From an uncultured Massilia sp. (GTDB lineage Bacteria > Pseudomonadota > Gammaproteobacteria > Burkholderiales > Burkholderiaceae): DNA of 64,000 nucleotides. Within the stretch, counting starts at the first letter, position 1. Each line of letters opens with the position of its first letter. The stretch is from the NCBI GenBank assembly GCA_946481275.1, contig CAMLMV010000003.1:62001-126000 (forward strand), written 5' to 3'. The notes beneath the pieces are model-generated. The model worked only from the letters and a program-made list of their open reading frames with translations, was not told the DNA's origin and did not search any database. This document shows, piece by piece, positions 8,241-18,000 of this stretch. A program made the position numbers and the translations under genes.

Positions 8241-9531
8241 CGACACCGTCGGCGACGTATTCGACCTCGCGGCGCAGCGGGTCGAGGCCGCGACGGGCCT
8301 GACGTTCGCGGGCCCGCGGCGCCGCCAGTTCGACGCGGCGCTCGACCGCATGGCCGGCGCGCTGGGCCTGCCGGGTGCCGCGGCCTGCGCGTCGTGGCTG
8401 CTGGCGGGGCCGTGGGACGACGCCCGCAGCGCCCTGTGCGCGCGCTTCCTCACGGTCGGCGAGACGTATCTGCTGCGCGAGCCGCGCGCCTTCGACCTCG
8501 TGTGCGACCGGGCGCGCGCACTGCTGGCGCGCGGCGCGACGCGCCCCTTGCGCATCTGGAGCGCCGGCTGCTGCACGGGCGAGGAACCGTATTCGATCGC
8601 GCTGGCGCTGCGCCGCGACGTACCCCAATTGCCGCCCGAACGGGTGGACATCCTCGCCACCGACCTGAACGACGCCTTCCTCGACGTCGCCCGTGCGGGC
8701 ATCTACCGGCGCTGGTCGTTCCGCCGCACCGACCCGGCCGACCTCGGGGCGTTCTTCCGGCCGCTGGGCGACGGCCGCTACGAGGTCGACGCGTCGTTGC
8801 GCGCCCAGGTCCGCTTTGCGAACCTGAACCTCGCCGCCGACGTCTATCCCTCCGCCGGCACGGGCACGCTGGCGCAGGACGTCATCTTCTGCCGCAACGT
8901 CCTGATGTACTTCGCGCCGGCGCAGGCGGCCCGCGTCATCGCCCGCCTGCGCGCCTGTCTCGTCGACGGCGGCTGGCTCGTGGTGAACGCGAGCGAAGCG
9001 TCGACCCGGCTGTTCGACGGTTTTACGCCCGTGTTCCTCGAGGATGCCGTGTTCTTCCGCAAGGACGCGCTGCCCGTGCCCGCGCCGGTGGCGCCCGCCA
9101 TCGCGCCGGTCGTGCAGGCCCGCCGTCCCGAGCCGCTGCCCGCCGCCGCGCCGACCGCGCCGGTGCCGGCGGCCGTCGCGGCGATGGACCGCGTGCACGC
9201 GCTGGCGCAAACGGCCGGGCGCGAGGAGGCGCTGCAATGCCTGCGCCGTGCCGTCGAGGCCGAGGCGCTGTCGGCGCCGCTGCAGCAGCGTGCCGCGCTG
9301 TTCGCGCTGGAGCATGGCGATCCGGCCCTCGCGCGCCACTGCGTGCGGCGCCTGCTGTACCTCGAACCGGACAGCGCGTTCGGCCATTACCTGTGGGCGC
9401 TGATCGAAGACGCCGCGGGCCGGCGGCCGCGCGCGCGCAGCCTGTTGCGCGACTGCCGAAGGCTCGCCGGCGCCGGCGCCGACGCTGAACTGGGCGGCGC
9501 CGCGGCGGCGTGGCTGGAGCGGATGTCATGA
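8227..9531 (+). CDS. cheR: CheR-type chemoreceptor methyltransferase with C-terminal TPR-like region (WspC-type)
   Basis: 434-aa SAM-dependent glutamate O-methyltransferase acting on the chemoreceptor. An N-terminal helical CheR_N region (about 10-80) leads into the catalytic domain (about 85-280) with the SAM loop WSAGCCTGEEPYSIAL, the ILATDLND strand and the FCRNVLMYF motif. After a Pro/Ala-rich linker (about 285-320), the last 110 residues form helical repeats resembling TPR units (ALEHGDPALARHCVRRLLYLEPDS), as in WspC and other CheR proteins of non-flagellar chemosensory systems. GTG 8227 gives the full N-terminus and overlaps the cheW stop; the next cheW begins at the ATGA overlap with its own stop. 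Predicted to set receptor methylation opposite the CheB esterase at 13956-15014. Confidence 0.9.
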   Translation: MNAIDDTVGDVFDLAAQRVEAATGLTFAGPRRRQFDAALDRMAGALGLPGAAACASWLLAGPWDDARSALCARFLTVGETYLLREPRAFDLVCDRARALLARGATRPLRIWSAGCCTGEEPYSIALALRRDVPQLPPERVDILATDLNDAFLDVARAGIYRRWSFRRTDPADLGAFFRPLGDGRYEVDASLRAQVRFANLNLAADVYPSAGTGTLAQDVIFCRNVLMYFAPAQAARVIARLRACLVDGGWLVVNASEASTRLFDGFTPVFLEDAVFFRKDALPVPAPVAPAIAPVVQARRPEPLPAAAPTAPVPAAVAAMDRVHALAQTAGREEALQCLRRAVEAEALSAPLQQRAALFALEHGDPALARHCVRRLLYLEPDSAFGHYLWALIEDAAGRRPRARSLLRDCRRLAGAGADAELGGAAAAWLERMS

Positions 9532-10133
9532 CGGCCGCCTTCGACTGGGAAGCCTTGTCGCGCCGGCTCGAAGCGGCGGCCGCCAGGCTGGCCGCGCTGG
9601 ACCGCGCCGACCCCGGTGTCCAGGAGCGCGTGCTCGCCGGGCGCGCCGCCGCGCTGGCCGTTGCCGGCGCCGCGCCGGTGCAGGCACAGCCCGCCGGCAT
9701 CGAGGTGCTGGCGTTCCGCTGCGGGGGCGAGCGCTATGCGTTCGACGCGGCCTGGGTCGCACGCGTGCTGCCGGCGCTGCCGCTGACGGCCTTGCCCGGC
9801 GTGTCCGGTGTCGTTGCCGGCATCACGATGTGGGAAGGCGAGGTACTGGCCGTCGTCGACCTGCGCGCGCTGCTCGCGCTGCCGCTGACCGAACTGGCCG
9901 AGCCGGGCGCGCTGATCGTGCTGCGCGGCGAGGACAACCGTTTCGCCGTGCTGGCCGACGCGATCGACGGCACCCGCCGCTATCCGGACGATCATCTGGG
10001 ACACGACCTGCCGCTGCTGGCCGACCCCGACGCCGGCTACCTGCTGGGCGTTGCCCCCGACCGCACCGCGCTGCTCGACGCGCGGCGCCTGCTTGCCGAT
10101 TCCGCGCTGATCGCGAATACAGACCACCAATAA
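9528..10133 (+). CDS. cheW: Second CheW-like coupling protein (WspD-type)
   Basis: 201-aa protein with a helical N-terminal extension (residues 1-55) and a CheW domain (about 60-195): EVLAFRCGGERYAFDAAWVARVLPALPLTALPGVSGVVAGI, then GEVLAVVDLRALL. The longer N-terminus relative to the first CheW matches WspD-type proteins. ATG 9528 overlaps the cheR stop (ATGA), which is preferred over ATG 9510 inside cheR. The chemoreceptor starts 15 bp downstream after a good ribosome site (CAGGAG). Two different CheW adaptors in one operon is typical of the alternative-cellular-function class of chemosensory systems. It probably couples receptor arrays to the CheA at 11791. Confidence 0.88.
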   Translation: MTAAFDWEALSRRLEAAAARLAALDRADPGVQERVLAGRAAALAVAGAAPVQAQPAGIEVLAFRCGGERYAFDAAWVARVLPALPLTALPGVSGVVAGITMWEGEVLAVVDLRALLALPLTELAEPGALIVLRGEDNRFAVLADAIDGTRRYPDDHLGHDLPLLADPDAGYLLGVAPDRTALLDARRLLADSALIANTDHQ

Positions 10134-10148
10134 CAACAGGAGATTCCC

Positions 10149-11783
10149 ATGCGCGCCCTTTCCGACCTTTCCACCCGCGGGAAACTGATGCTCGGTTTCG
10201 GATTGATCGTCGTGGCGATGGCGTTGTCCAGCTACTCGTCGTGGGAGGGACTCGCGCGCCAGCGGGCATTGCAGCAGCGCCTGTACAACGACGACCTGGC
10301 GATCACGATGAAGGTGCTCGAGCTGCGCAGCGCCATCAACCGCGAACGCGTCGCGCTGCTGTCGACGCTGGTCGCGGGCAGCAGCACCCAGGCGGGCTTC
10401 GGGCGCCAGCTCGAAGCCGAGGAAGGCGCGATCCGGGGGCTGCTCGGGGAACTCGCCGCGCACAAGGACGCCGACCCGGCGTTTGCCGCGGACTTTGCGC
10501 GTTTCGTCAACGCCTACCAGGAATACGGCGCCGTGCGCGACAACGACGTGCTCCCGCAGGTGCGGGCCGGGCAGCGCGCTGCGGCCGGCGAGGCCGCGAC
10601 GGGGCGCCTGCAGCACACGTTCGACCGGCTCAGGACCGTTGCCGACGAGATCGCGGCAAAGCAGATGCAGGAAGCCAGGTCCCGGATGCGCGACGGCGAG
10701 GCGCTCGTGGAGACCGCGGGCGCGACGCTGATCGTCCTGAACCTGGCGGTCGTCCTGCTGGCGTTCGCGAAGACGGTCTGGCTGAACCGCGCCATCGCCG
10801 TCCCGCTGCGCGACGCGACCGCCGCGGCCGCGCGCATCGCGACGGGCGACCTGCGCGGCGACGTCCCGGCCGGCACGAGCCGCGACGAGGTCGGACAGTT
10901 GATGCGCGCGCTGGGCGACATGGTGCAGTCGTGGCGCACGCTCGCGGCCGAGACGACGCGCGGCGTCGCGACCCTGAGCGGCGCCGCGGGCGAGATCCTG
11001 TCCAGCACCGCGCAGGCGGCGGCCAGCACGGCCGAGACCGCGGCTGCGGTAAGCCAGACGACGGCCACCGTCGAAGAGGTCAAGCAGACGTCGGTGCTGG
11101 CGTCCGAGAAGTCGCGTGCCGTGTCGGAGGCGGCCCAGCAGGCCGCCCGCAGGGCCGCCGAAGGCAGGCGCGCGCTGGAAGACAGCATGAAAGGCATGGC
11201 GTCGATCCAGGAGAAAATGGAAGCCATCGCGACCACCGTCGTGCGCCTGTCCGAGCGCAGCCACGCCATCGGCGAGATCACGGCGACGGTCGCCGGCCTG
11301 GCCGAGCAGTCGAACCTGCTGGCCGTGAACGCGGCCATCGAGGCCGCCAAGGCCGGCGAGCATGGCCGCGGCTTTGCCGTGGTGGCGCAGGAAGTCAAGA
11401 GCCTCGCCGAGCAGTCGCGGCAGGCCACGCGCCAGGTGCGCGAGATCCTCGGCGAGATCCAGAAGAGCGTGGGCGCGGCCGTGATGATCACGGAGCAGGG
11501 CGCGAAGACGGTGGCGCAGGGCGTCGAGCAGACGACCCAGGCCGGCGAGGCGATCCGCGGGTTGACGGACAACATGACGGAGGCGGCGCAGGCGGCGGTG
11601 CAGATCGCCGTGTCGAGCCAGCAGCAGCTGGCCGGCATGGACCAGGTGGCGCTGGCGATGGAGAACATCCAGCAGGCCAGCACGGAAAACGCGGCCGGCA
11701 CGCGCCAGGCGGAGGCGTCGGCGCGCAACCTGCATGCGCTGGGGCAGTCGCTGCGCCAGACCATGACCCGCTTCCAGTTCTGA
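10149..11783 (+). CDS. Methyl-accepting chemoreceptor, WspA-like
   Basis: 544-aa transmembrane receptor. One membrane helix (about 11-30) is followed by a periplasmic four-helix-bundle region (about 31-190), a second membrane helix (about 193-212), a HAMP domain (about 213-270) and a long cytoplasmic coiled coil. The signalling hairpin tip contains [22 protein letters not shown] with EVK in place of the more common EVR. Glutamate/glutamine/alanine pairs suited to methylation flank the hairpin. The ribosome site CAGGAGA lies 8 nt before ATG. Length and four-helix architecture match WspA (about 540 aa), a receptor reported to respond to surface contact; in classical wsp operons it is the first gene, whereas here it sits between the second cheW and cheA. 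Confidence 0.9.
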   Translation: MRALSDLSTRGKLMLGFGLIVVAMALSSYSSWEGLARQRALQQRLYNDDLAITMKVLELRSAINRERVALLSTLVAGSSTQAGFGRQLEAEEGAIRGLLGELAAHKDADPAFAADFARFVNAYQEYGAVRDNDVLPQVRAGQRAAAGEAATGRLQHTFDRLRTVADEIAAKQMQEARSRMRDGEALVETAGATLIVLNLAVVLLAFAKTVWLNRAIAVPLRDATAAAARIATGDLRGDVPAGTSRDEVGQLMRALGDMVQSWRTLAAETTRGVATLSGAAGEILSSTAQAAASTAETAAAVSQTTATVEEVKQTSVLASEKSRAVSEAAQQAARRAAEGRRALEDSMKGMASIQEKMEAIATTVVRLSERSHAIGEITATVAGLAEQSNLLAVNAAIEAAKAGEHGRGFAVVAQEVKSLAEQSRQATRQVREILGEIQKSVGAAVMITEQGAKTVAQGVEQTTQAGEAIRGLTDNMTEAAQAAVQIAVSSQQQLAGMDQVALAMENIQQASTENAAGTRQAEASARNLHALGQSLRQTMTRFQF

Positions 11784-11790
11784 TCCCGCG

Positions 11791-13959
11791 ATGACGGACG
11801 AAGCATTCCGCGAACGGTTGCGCGCCATCTTCGGCGAAGAGGCGCGCGAGCACCTGGCCCAGATCGACGTGGGCCTGGTGACGCTCGAGCAGGCGGGATC
11901 CGGCCAGCGCGACGCGCTGTTCGAGCGCCTGCTGAAGGTGCTGCACACCCTCAAGGGCGCCGCGCGCACCGTCGACGAGATCGAACTGGAACGCCTGTGC
12001 CACGCGCTGGAAAGCATGCTGGGCGCGGCGCGCGGGGCGGGCGCCGCGGGTATGGCCACTACGACCGAACAGTTCGACCTGCTGCACAGGGCCGCCGCCG
12101 CCGCGCGCCAGGTCGTCGACGCGCCCGGCCTGCGCAGCCGCAAGGTGGCGGGCATGCTGGCGGCGCAGGTCGAGACCGCCGCGGCCGACCTGCCGGCGCA
12201 GGCGGCGGAGGCGCCGCTCCCCGTGGAGGCGCCCGCGCCGGAACAACCGCAAGCGCCGGAAGAGGCCGAGCCGCCGGCGGACGGCAAGGCCGACGAGCGC
12301 ATCCGCGTCGACGGCCGCTGCATCGATTCGATCCGCGCCCACGCGGAAGCCCTGCTGCCCGTCGAACTGAAGTTGCGCCACCACGTCGACGAGTTGCGGC
12401 TGCTCGCGGCCGGGATCGCGACGCGGCGGCGCGAAGGGCCGGCCGCCTTCGACGACGAGGCCGTGCGCATCGAACTCGCCTGCGCGCAGCTGGCCACCGG
12501 CCTGGAAAACACGGGCAAGGAACTCCATGGCGTGCGCGCCCGCCTGTTCGAGGCCGTGCTGGAGACGGCGCTGGTGCCGGCCGCCGCCGCGTTCGGCGAG
12601 CTCCCCGCGCTCGTGCGCAACCTGGCGCGGGGCCGCGGCAAGCAGGTGCGGCTGGAGACCCTGGGCGCCAACGTGGACCTCGACCGGCGCGTGCTGGGCG
12701 TCGTGCGCGAAGCGCTGATCCACCTCGTCACCAATGCCGTCGACCACGGCATCGAAACGCCCGCGCAGCGCACGCGCGCGGGCAAGGATCCGGCCGGGCG
12801 CATCGACATCGCGGTGACGCAGCGCGACGCGCGCACGGTGTGCGTGTGCGTGCGCGACGACGGCGCCGGCATCGACACGGACGCGGTCGCGCGCCGCTCC
12901 GGCGTGGACGCGGCGGAACTCGCGCAGATGAGCGAGCAGCAGCGCCTGCAGCTCGCGCTGCGCGCCGGCGTGTCGACCCGGACCGAGGTCACGTCCGTGT
13001 CCGGGCGGGGCGTGGGCCTGGCCATCGTGGCGGACAAGGTGGCCGCCGCTGGCGGCCAGCTCGTCGTCGGCACGGTGCCCGGCGCCGGCGCGTCGTTCGA
13101 ACTGCTGCTGCCGGTGGGCGTGGCGAGCCTGCGCGCGCTGGTGGTGGACGTCGACGGCCACCGCTACGCGCTGCCGCTGGCCGGCCTGGAGGCCGTGCGC
13201 AGCGCGGCGCAGGCGGCCGTGGCAACCGTCGAGGGCCGCGAGACCGTGCTGATGGGCGGCCGCGTGCTGCCCCTCGTGCGCCTCGGGGCGCTGTTCGGCA
13301 CGACGCGGCCCGGCGCCGCGGCGGAGGGCGTCGTGATCGCGGCGCATGCGGGCGGCCACGCGTTCGGGGTGCTGGTCGACGCCATCGTCGCCGAGCAGGA
13401 CCTGCTGCCCAAGCCCCTGGGCCCGTTGCTGCGCCGTGTGCGCTGGTTCAGCGGGGCGGCCCAGCTGGGCGACGGCACCCTCGCGCCCGTGATCGCGCTC
13501 GAGGACGTGGGCGCCGCTGCGCTGGCCGGGCACGGCCTGGCGGGTGCAAGCGCGCCCGCCGCGCCGGCGCCGGCGGCGGGGCCGCGCAAGGTGCTCGTCG
13601 TGGAAGATTCCGTCACGTCGCGCCTGCTGCTCAAGCACATCCTGGAAGGCGCCGGCTATGCCGTGGACACGGCCGTCGACGGCCTCGATGCGCAATCCCG
13701 CCTGCGCACGGGACGGTACGACGTGGTCGTGAGCGACGTCGAGATGCCGAACATGGACGGCCTGGCGCTCACCGCCAGCATCCGGGCGACGCCCGCCACC
13801 GCCGAGCTGCCGGTGATCCTCGTGACGTCGCTGCAGACGCCGGAGCAGCGCGAGGCCGGCCTGCGCGCGGGCGCGGACGCCTATTTCACGAAGGGCAGTT
13901 TCGACCAGGACCGCCTGCTGGCGACCGTGCGCCGGGTGGCGGGGATGGAGGGATCATGA
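11791..13959 (+). CDS. cheA: Hybrid CheA histidine kinase with C-terminal receiver (WspE-type)
   Basis: 722-aa kinase. Hpt domain (about 5-105) with phospho-His 52 in LHTLKGAAR; a Pro/Glu-rich linker (about 140-170); a dimerisation/P3-like stretch; HATPase (about 290-430) with the N-box VTNAVDHGIETP and the G box VSGRGVGLAIVADKV; a CheW-like P5 domain (about 440-580); and a receiver (about 598-718) with KVLVVEDS, acceptor Asp in VVSDVEMPNMDG and the lysine in YFTKGSF. CheA-REC fusions are characteristic of Wsp and related non-motility systems. No separate P2 domain is evident. Starts 8 bp after the receptor; the stop overlaps the cheB start (ATGA). It should phosphorylate the receivers of CheB and of the large output protein downstream. 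Confidence 0.92.
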   Translation: MTDEAFRERLRAIFGEEAREHLAQIDVGLVTLEQAGSGQRDALFERLLKVLHTLKGAARTVDEIELERLCHALESMLGAARGAGAAGMATTTEQFDLLHRAAAAARQVVDAPGLRSRKVAGMLAAQVETAAADLPAQAAEAPLPVEAPAPEQPQAPEEAEPPADGKADERIRVDGRCIDSIRAHAEALLPVELKLRHHVDELRLLAAGIATRRREGPAAFDDEAVRIELACAQLATGLENTGKELHGVRARLFEAVLETALVPAAAAFGELPALVRNLARGRGKQVRLETLGANVDLDRRVLGVVREALIHLVTNAVDHGIETPAQRTRAGKDPAGRIDIAVTQRDARTVCVCVRDDGAGIDTDAVARRSGVDAAELAQMSEQQRLQLALRAGVSTRTEVTSVSGRGVGLAIVADKVAAAGGQLVVGTVPGAGASFELLLPVGVASLRALVVDVDGHRYALPLAGLEAVRSAAQAAVATVEGRETVLMGGRVLPLVRLGALFGTTRPGAAAEGVVIAAHAGGHAFGVLVDAIVAEQDLLPKPLGPLLRRVRWFSGAAQLGDGTLAPVIALEDVGAAALAGHGLAGASAPAAPAPAAGPRKVLVVEDSVTSRLLLKHILEGAGYAVDTAVDGLDAQSRLRTGRYDVVVSDVEMPNMDGLALTASIRATPATAELPVILVTSLQTPEQREAGLRAGADAYFTKGSFDQDRLLATVRRVAGMEGS

Positions 13960-15014
13960 TCCGGGTACTCGTGGTCGACGATTCGAATTCGGTGCGGGCG
14001 CTGCTGATGCACATCCTCGGCACGGCCCCCGGCCTCGCCGTGGTCGGGTGCGCGGCGGACGGCGAGGAAGCCCTGAAACTCGCGCGCGAGCTGCAGCCCG
14101 ACGTGATCACGATGGACCTGCACATGCCGCGCATGGACGGCTTCGAAGCCATCCGCCGCATCATGCGGGAATGCCCCACGCGCATCGTCGTCGTCAGCGG
14201 CAGCGACGACCGGGCCGAGGTCGACGCCAGCTTCCGCGCGATCGAGGCGGGGGCGCTCGTGCTGGTGCGGCGTCCGCTCGGCATCGGCAACCCGGCGCAT
14301 GCGGACAGCGCGCGCGACCTCGTGCGCACGGTGAAGGCGATGGCCGAGGTGCGCGTCGTGCGCCGCTGGAGCGATGCGCGGCGCGCGGCGCGGCCGCTGC
14401 AGGGCGCGCCGCGGCGCCTCGTCGCCATCGGCGCGTCGACGGGCGGACCGACCGTGCTGCGCGACATCCTGGCCGAACTGCCGGGCGATTATCCGCTGCC
14501 GGTCGTGATCGTGCAGCATCTCGCGCCCGGTTTCATGGATGGCATGGCGACCTGGCTGGGCGAGGCCAGCGGCTACCCGGTCGAGGTACTCAGGGATGGC
14601 GCGCCGCTGACGGGCGGGCGCGCCTGCCTCGTCCCGGAAGGCTGGCAGGCGGCGCTGGGCCCGGGGCTCGTCGGCCGGCTCGTGCTGGCACCGCCGGAAC
14701 ACGGCATGTGCCCCTCCGTGTCGCACCTGTTCCGCGCCATCGATGCCGAATTGCGGCCGGCCACCGCGGCCGTCCTGCTGACCGGCATGGGCAAGGACGG
14801 CGCGGCCGAAATGAAACTGTTGCGCGAGCACGGCGCGCTGACGATCGCGCAGGACCGCGCGAGCGCCGTCGTCTACGGCATGCCCGGCGAGGCGTTGCGG
14901 CTGGACGCCGCGATGCTGGTGCTCGAGCCCGCGGAAATCGGCAAGGTGCTGGCGCGCTTGCCGGCCGAGCCGTTTCCGTCTTCCGTTTTCCCAACGAATG
15001 GAGACCTTCCATGA
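13956..15014 (+). CDS. cheB: CheB-type receptor methylesterase (WspF-like)
   Basis: 352-aa two-domain response regulator: receiver (about 1-125; VVDDSNSVR, acceptor Asp in ITMDLHMPRMDG) and methylesterase (about 150-340). The catalytic triad region is visible: Ser in AIGASTGGP, His in VVIVQHLAPGF and Asp in LLTGMGKDGA. It removes methyl groups from the receptor after phosphorylation by CheA, giving adaptation; in Wsp systems loss of the equivalent WspF leaves the pathway constantly on. Start and stop both overlap neighbours by 4 bp (ATGA), so it is translationally coupled to cheA and to the output gene. The receiver's lysine region (VLVRRPLG) differs from the usual KP, replacing the conserved Lys by Arg, which may change phosphorylation behaviour. 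Confidence 0.92.
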   Translation: MIRVLVVDDSNSVRALLMHILGTAPGLAVVGCAADGEEALKLARELQPDVITMDLHMPRMDGFEAIRRIMRECPTRIVVVSGSDDRAEVDASFRAIEAGALVLVRRPLGIGNPAHADSARDLVRTVKAMAEVRVVRRWSDARRAARPLQGAPRRLVAIGASTGGPTVLRDILAELPGDYPLPVVIVQHLAPGFMDGMATWLGEASGYPVEVLRDGAPLTGGRACLVPEGWQAALGPGLVGRLVLAPPEHGMCPSVSHLFRAIDAELRPATAAVLLTGMGKDGAAEMKLLREHGALTIAQDRASAVVYGMPGEALRLDAAMLVLEPAEIGKVLARLPAEPFPSSVFPTNGDLP

Positions 15015-18000
15015 GCACGTCTCCCGAGAACGTCGTCGAACGCACGCCCGACAACCTGAGCGATAACGCGAACGACATCGAGATCCTGGTGGTGGAGGAC
15101 AGCGCCACCCAGGCCCGCCAGCTGGCGCAACTGCTCGAAACCGTGGGCTACCGGGTGCGCATCGCGTCCGATGGCCGAGCGGGCCTGGAGGCGGCCCGAC
15201 AGCGCCCGCCGACGCTCATCGTCACCGACATCAACATGCCGCGCATGGACGGCTTCGAGATGTGCCAGGCGATCAAGCAGGACGCGCGCCTGCGCGACGT
15301 GCCGGTGATCCTGCTCACGTCCCTCTCCAGCCTGTACGACGTGATCAAGGGCCTGGACTGCGGCGCGGACAACTTCATCCGCAAGCCGTTCGAGGCGGAC
15401 TACCTGCTGGGACGCATCCGCTTCATCCTCGCCAACCGCGCGCTGCGTTCCAACGAGCGGGTGCAGCTGGGGATGAAGATCAACCTGGGCGGCCAGACCC
15501 ATTTCATCACGGCGGAACGCCAGCAGATCTTCGACCTCCTGATCTCGACGTACGAGGAAGCGATCCACATGACTGAGCAGCTGCGCGCCCAGCAGGAGCG
15601 CATCGCCCATTCATACCAGTCGCTGGAAGGGCTGTACCGGGTCGCGGAAGCGATCAATCCGGTGCTGTCGGAACAGGACGTGGCCGAGCGCGCGCTCGAC
15701 CGGGTGCTGGACCTGCCGGGCGTGACCGGCGCGACGATCCGCCTGCACGACCACGACGGCCGGCCCACGTTCGCCGTCGCGCGCGACGGCACCGGCGCCG
15801 CCATGGCGCCGTGCACCTGCGCGCTGCCGGCGGGGCCGCAGCCCGCGGCCGTGATGCGGTCGACGTGCCGCGGCTTCCCCAGCCTGCGCATCCCGCTGTC
15901 GACGGGCACGCGCAGCCGCGGCATGATGTGCCTGACCGTCGGCGACGGCCCGCTGGCCGAGGACGACCGCCAGGTGCTCGAGACGGTCGGCAGCCAGATC
16001 GCCGTCGCCGTCGAGCGCGCGCACCTGTACGGCAACATGGAGCGCCTGGTGGACGAGCGCACGGCCGCGCTGGAGTCGGAACGCGCGCTGCTGTCGGCCG
16101 TCGTGAATTTGTCCGGGGCACTCGTCTGCGTGGTCGACGGCGACGGCAGCATCCGGCTGTTCAACCCGGCCTGCGAGCAGACGTCGGGCTGGCGCGCGGA
16201 AGAGGTGCTGGGACGGCCGTTCCGCGACCTGTTCCGCCGCGCCGACAACGCGCCCGTGGAACTCAATGCGTCGCCGGCCGGCGCCGCGCCCGTGCAGCAG
16301 AGCGGCGAATGGGTGGCGCGCGACGGGACCGTCCGCTCCGTGATCTGGTCATCGACCATGCTGCGCCGCGCCGACGGCAGCGTGCAGTACGTCGTCACGG
16401 CGGGGATGGACGTGACGGAGCTGCGCCGCGCGGAAGAGAGCCTGCGCTACCTCTCCAACTTCGACCGCGAGACGGGCCTGCCGAACGACGTGCTGCTGCG
16501 CGACCGCGTGCGCCAGATGCAGGCCCGCGTCATCGACGGCAAGCCGCTGCTCGGCTACATGCTGCTGCGTTTGACTCGGCTGCAGGTGATCCGGGCCAGC
16601 GTCGGGCTGGAGGCGGAACAGGCGCTGCTGCGCCAGGCCGCGGGCCGCCTTGGCGAATTGCAGGACGCCGACCTCACCGTCGCGCGCACGGGCGAGCGCA
16701 CGTTCACGCTGGCCGCGCTGCGCGCGAACGAGGCGGAGCTGGCCGCGCTGGCGCGCCAGGTGCTGGAGCGCATGGACCAGGCGTTTGCCCACGAGGACGA
16801 GGAGGTGCACCTGGACCCGTGCATCGGCATCGCGCTGTTCCCGAACGACGCCGACGACTACGACGGCCTCACGCAGGACGCCGAGGCGGCGCTGCAGCGC
16901 GCCCTGGCCAGCAAGGACGAGCGCTACGCGTTCTATCGTCCGGAACTCAACGACGGCGTGTACGAGCGCTACCGCTTCGAGAACGCCTTGCGCCGCGCGC
17001 TCGAGCGGGACGAGCTGATCGTGTACTACCAGCCGCAGGCGAGCCTCGCGACGGGGCAGGTCATCGGCTTCGAGGCGCTGCTGCGCTGGCAGCACCCGGA
17101 ACTGGGCCTGATCCCGCCGGGCCGCTTCATCGGCCTGGCCGAGGAGACGGGCATGGTCCTGCCCATCGGCGAGCGGGTGCTGCGGCTGGCGTGCCATCAG
17201 AGCGTCGCGTGGCAGCGCGAGGGCCTGCGCGCCGTGCCGGTGTCGGTGAACCTGTCGGCGCGCCAGTTCTCGGAACGGATCGTCGACACGGTCGCGAAGA
17301 CCCTCGCCGAGACGGGACTGGAGCCGAAGCTGCTCGAACTGGAGCTGACGGAAAGCGCGTCGATGGAAGACCCGGAGAAGACCGTCGGTATCCTGTGCAA
17401 GTTGAGGGAGATGGGAGTGCGCCTGGCCATCGACGATTTCGGCACGGGGTATTCGAACCTGAACTACCTGAAGCGCTTCCCGGTCGACCGCCTGAAGCTC
17501 GACCAGTCGTTCGTGCGCGACCTGACGTCCGACCCGGACGATCTCGCGATCGCGCGCGCCGTGATCGCGATGGGGCACGGCCTCCGGCTGGACGTCATCG
17601 CGGAAGGCGTGGAGACGGAAGGGCAGCTGGCGCTGCTGGCGCAGAACGGGTGCGACGAGGTGCAGGGCTACCTGTTCGGGCGGCCGGCGGCCGCCGAGGA
17701 CTGCGCGCGCATGCTGCGCGAGGAGAAGGCGCTCGCGCTGGAAAAGCTGCAGCCGCAGCCCTACCACCGCACCCTGTTGTACGTCGACGACGAAGTGAAC
17801 CTGCTCGCGGCGATCCGGCGCGCCATGCGCCAGAGCGGCTACCGCGTGCTGGTGGCGAGCAACGCACGCGAGGCGTTCGAGATCCTCGCGACGACCGAGG
17901 TCGGCGTGATCGTGTGCGACCAGCGCATGCGGGGAATGAGCGGCACCGAATTCCTCGCGCGCGTGAAGCAGATGTATCCGCTCGCCGTGCGCATGGTGCT

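Noticed and set aside
9387..13073. 1228-codon open frame on the minus strand across the chemosensory genes
   Set aside because: Shadow of high-GC coding on the plus strand; its translation is Arg/Ser/Ala-rich and shows no domains, while the plus strand encodes clear CheW, receptor and CheA proteins.
11997..13955. Upstream extension of the cheB frame inside cheA
   Set aside because: Overlaps cheA completely and is Arg/Gly-rich; the CheB receiver starts at ATG 13956 at the ATGA overlap.
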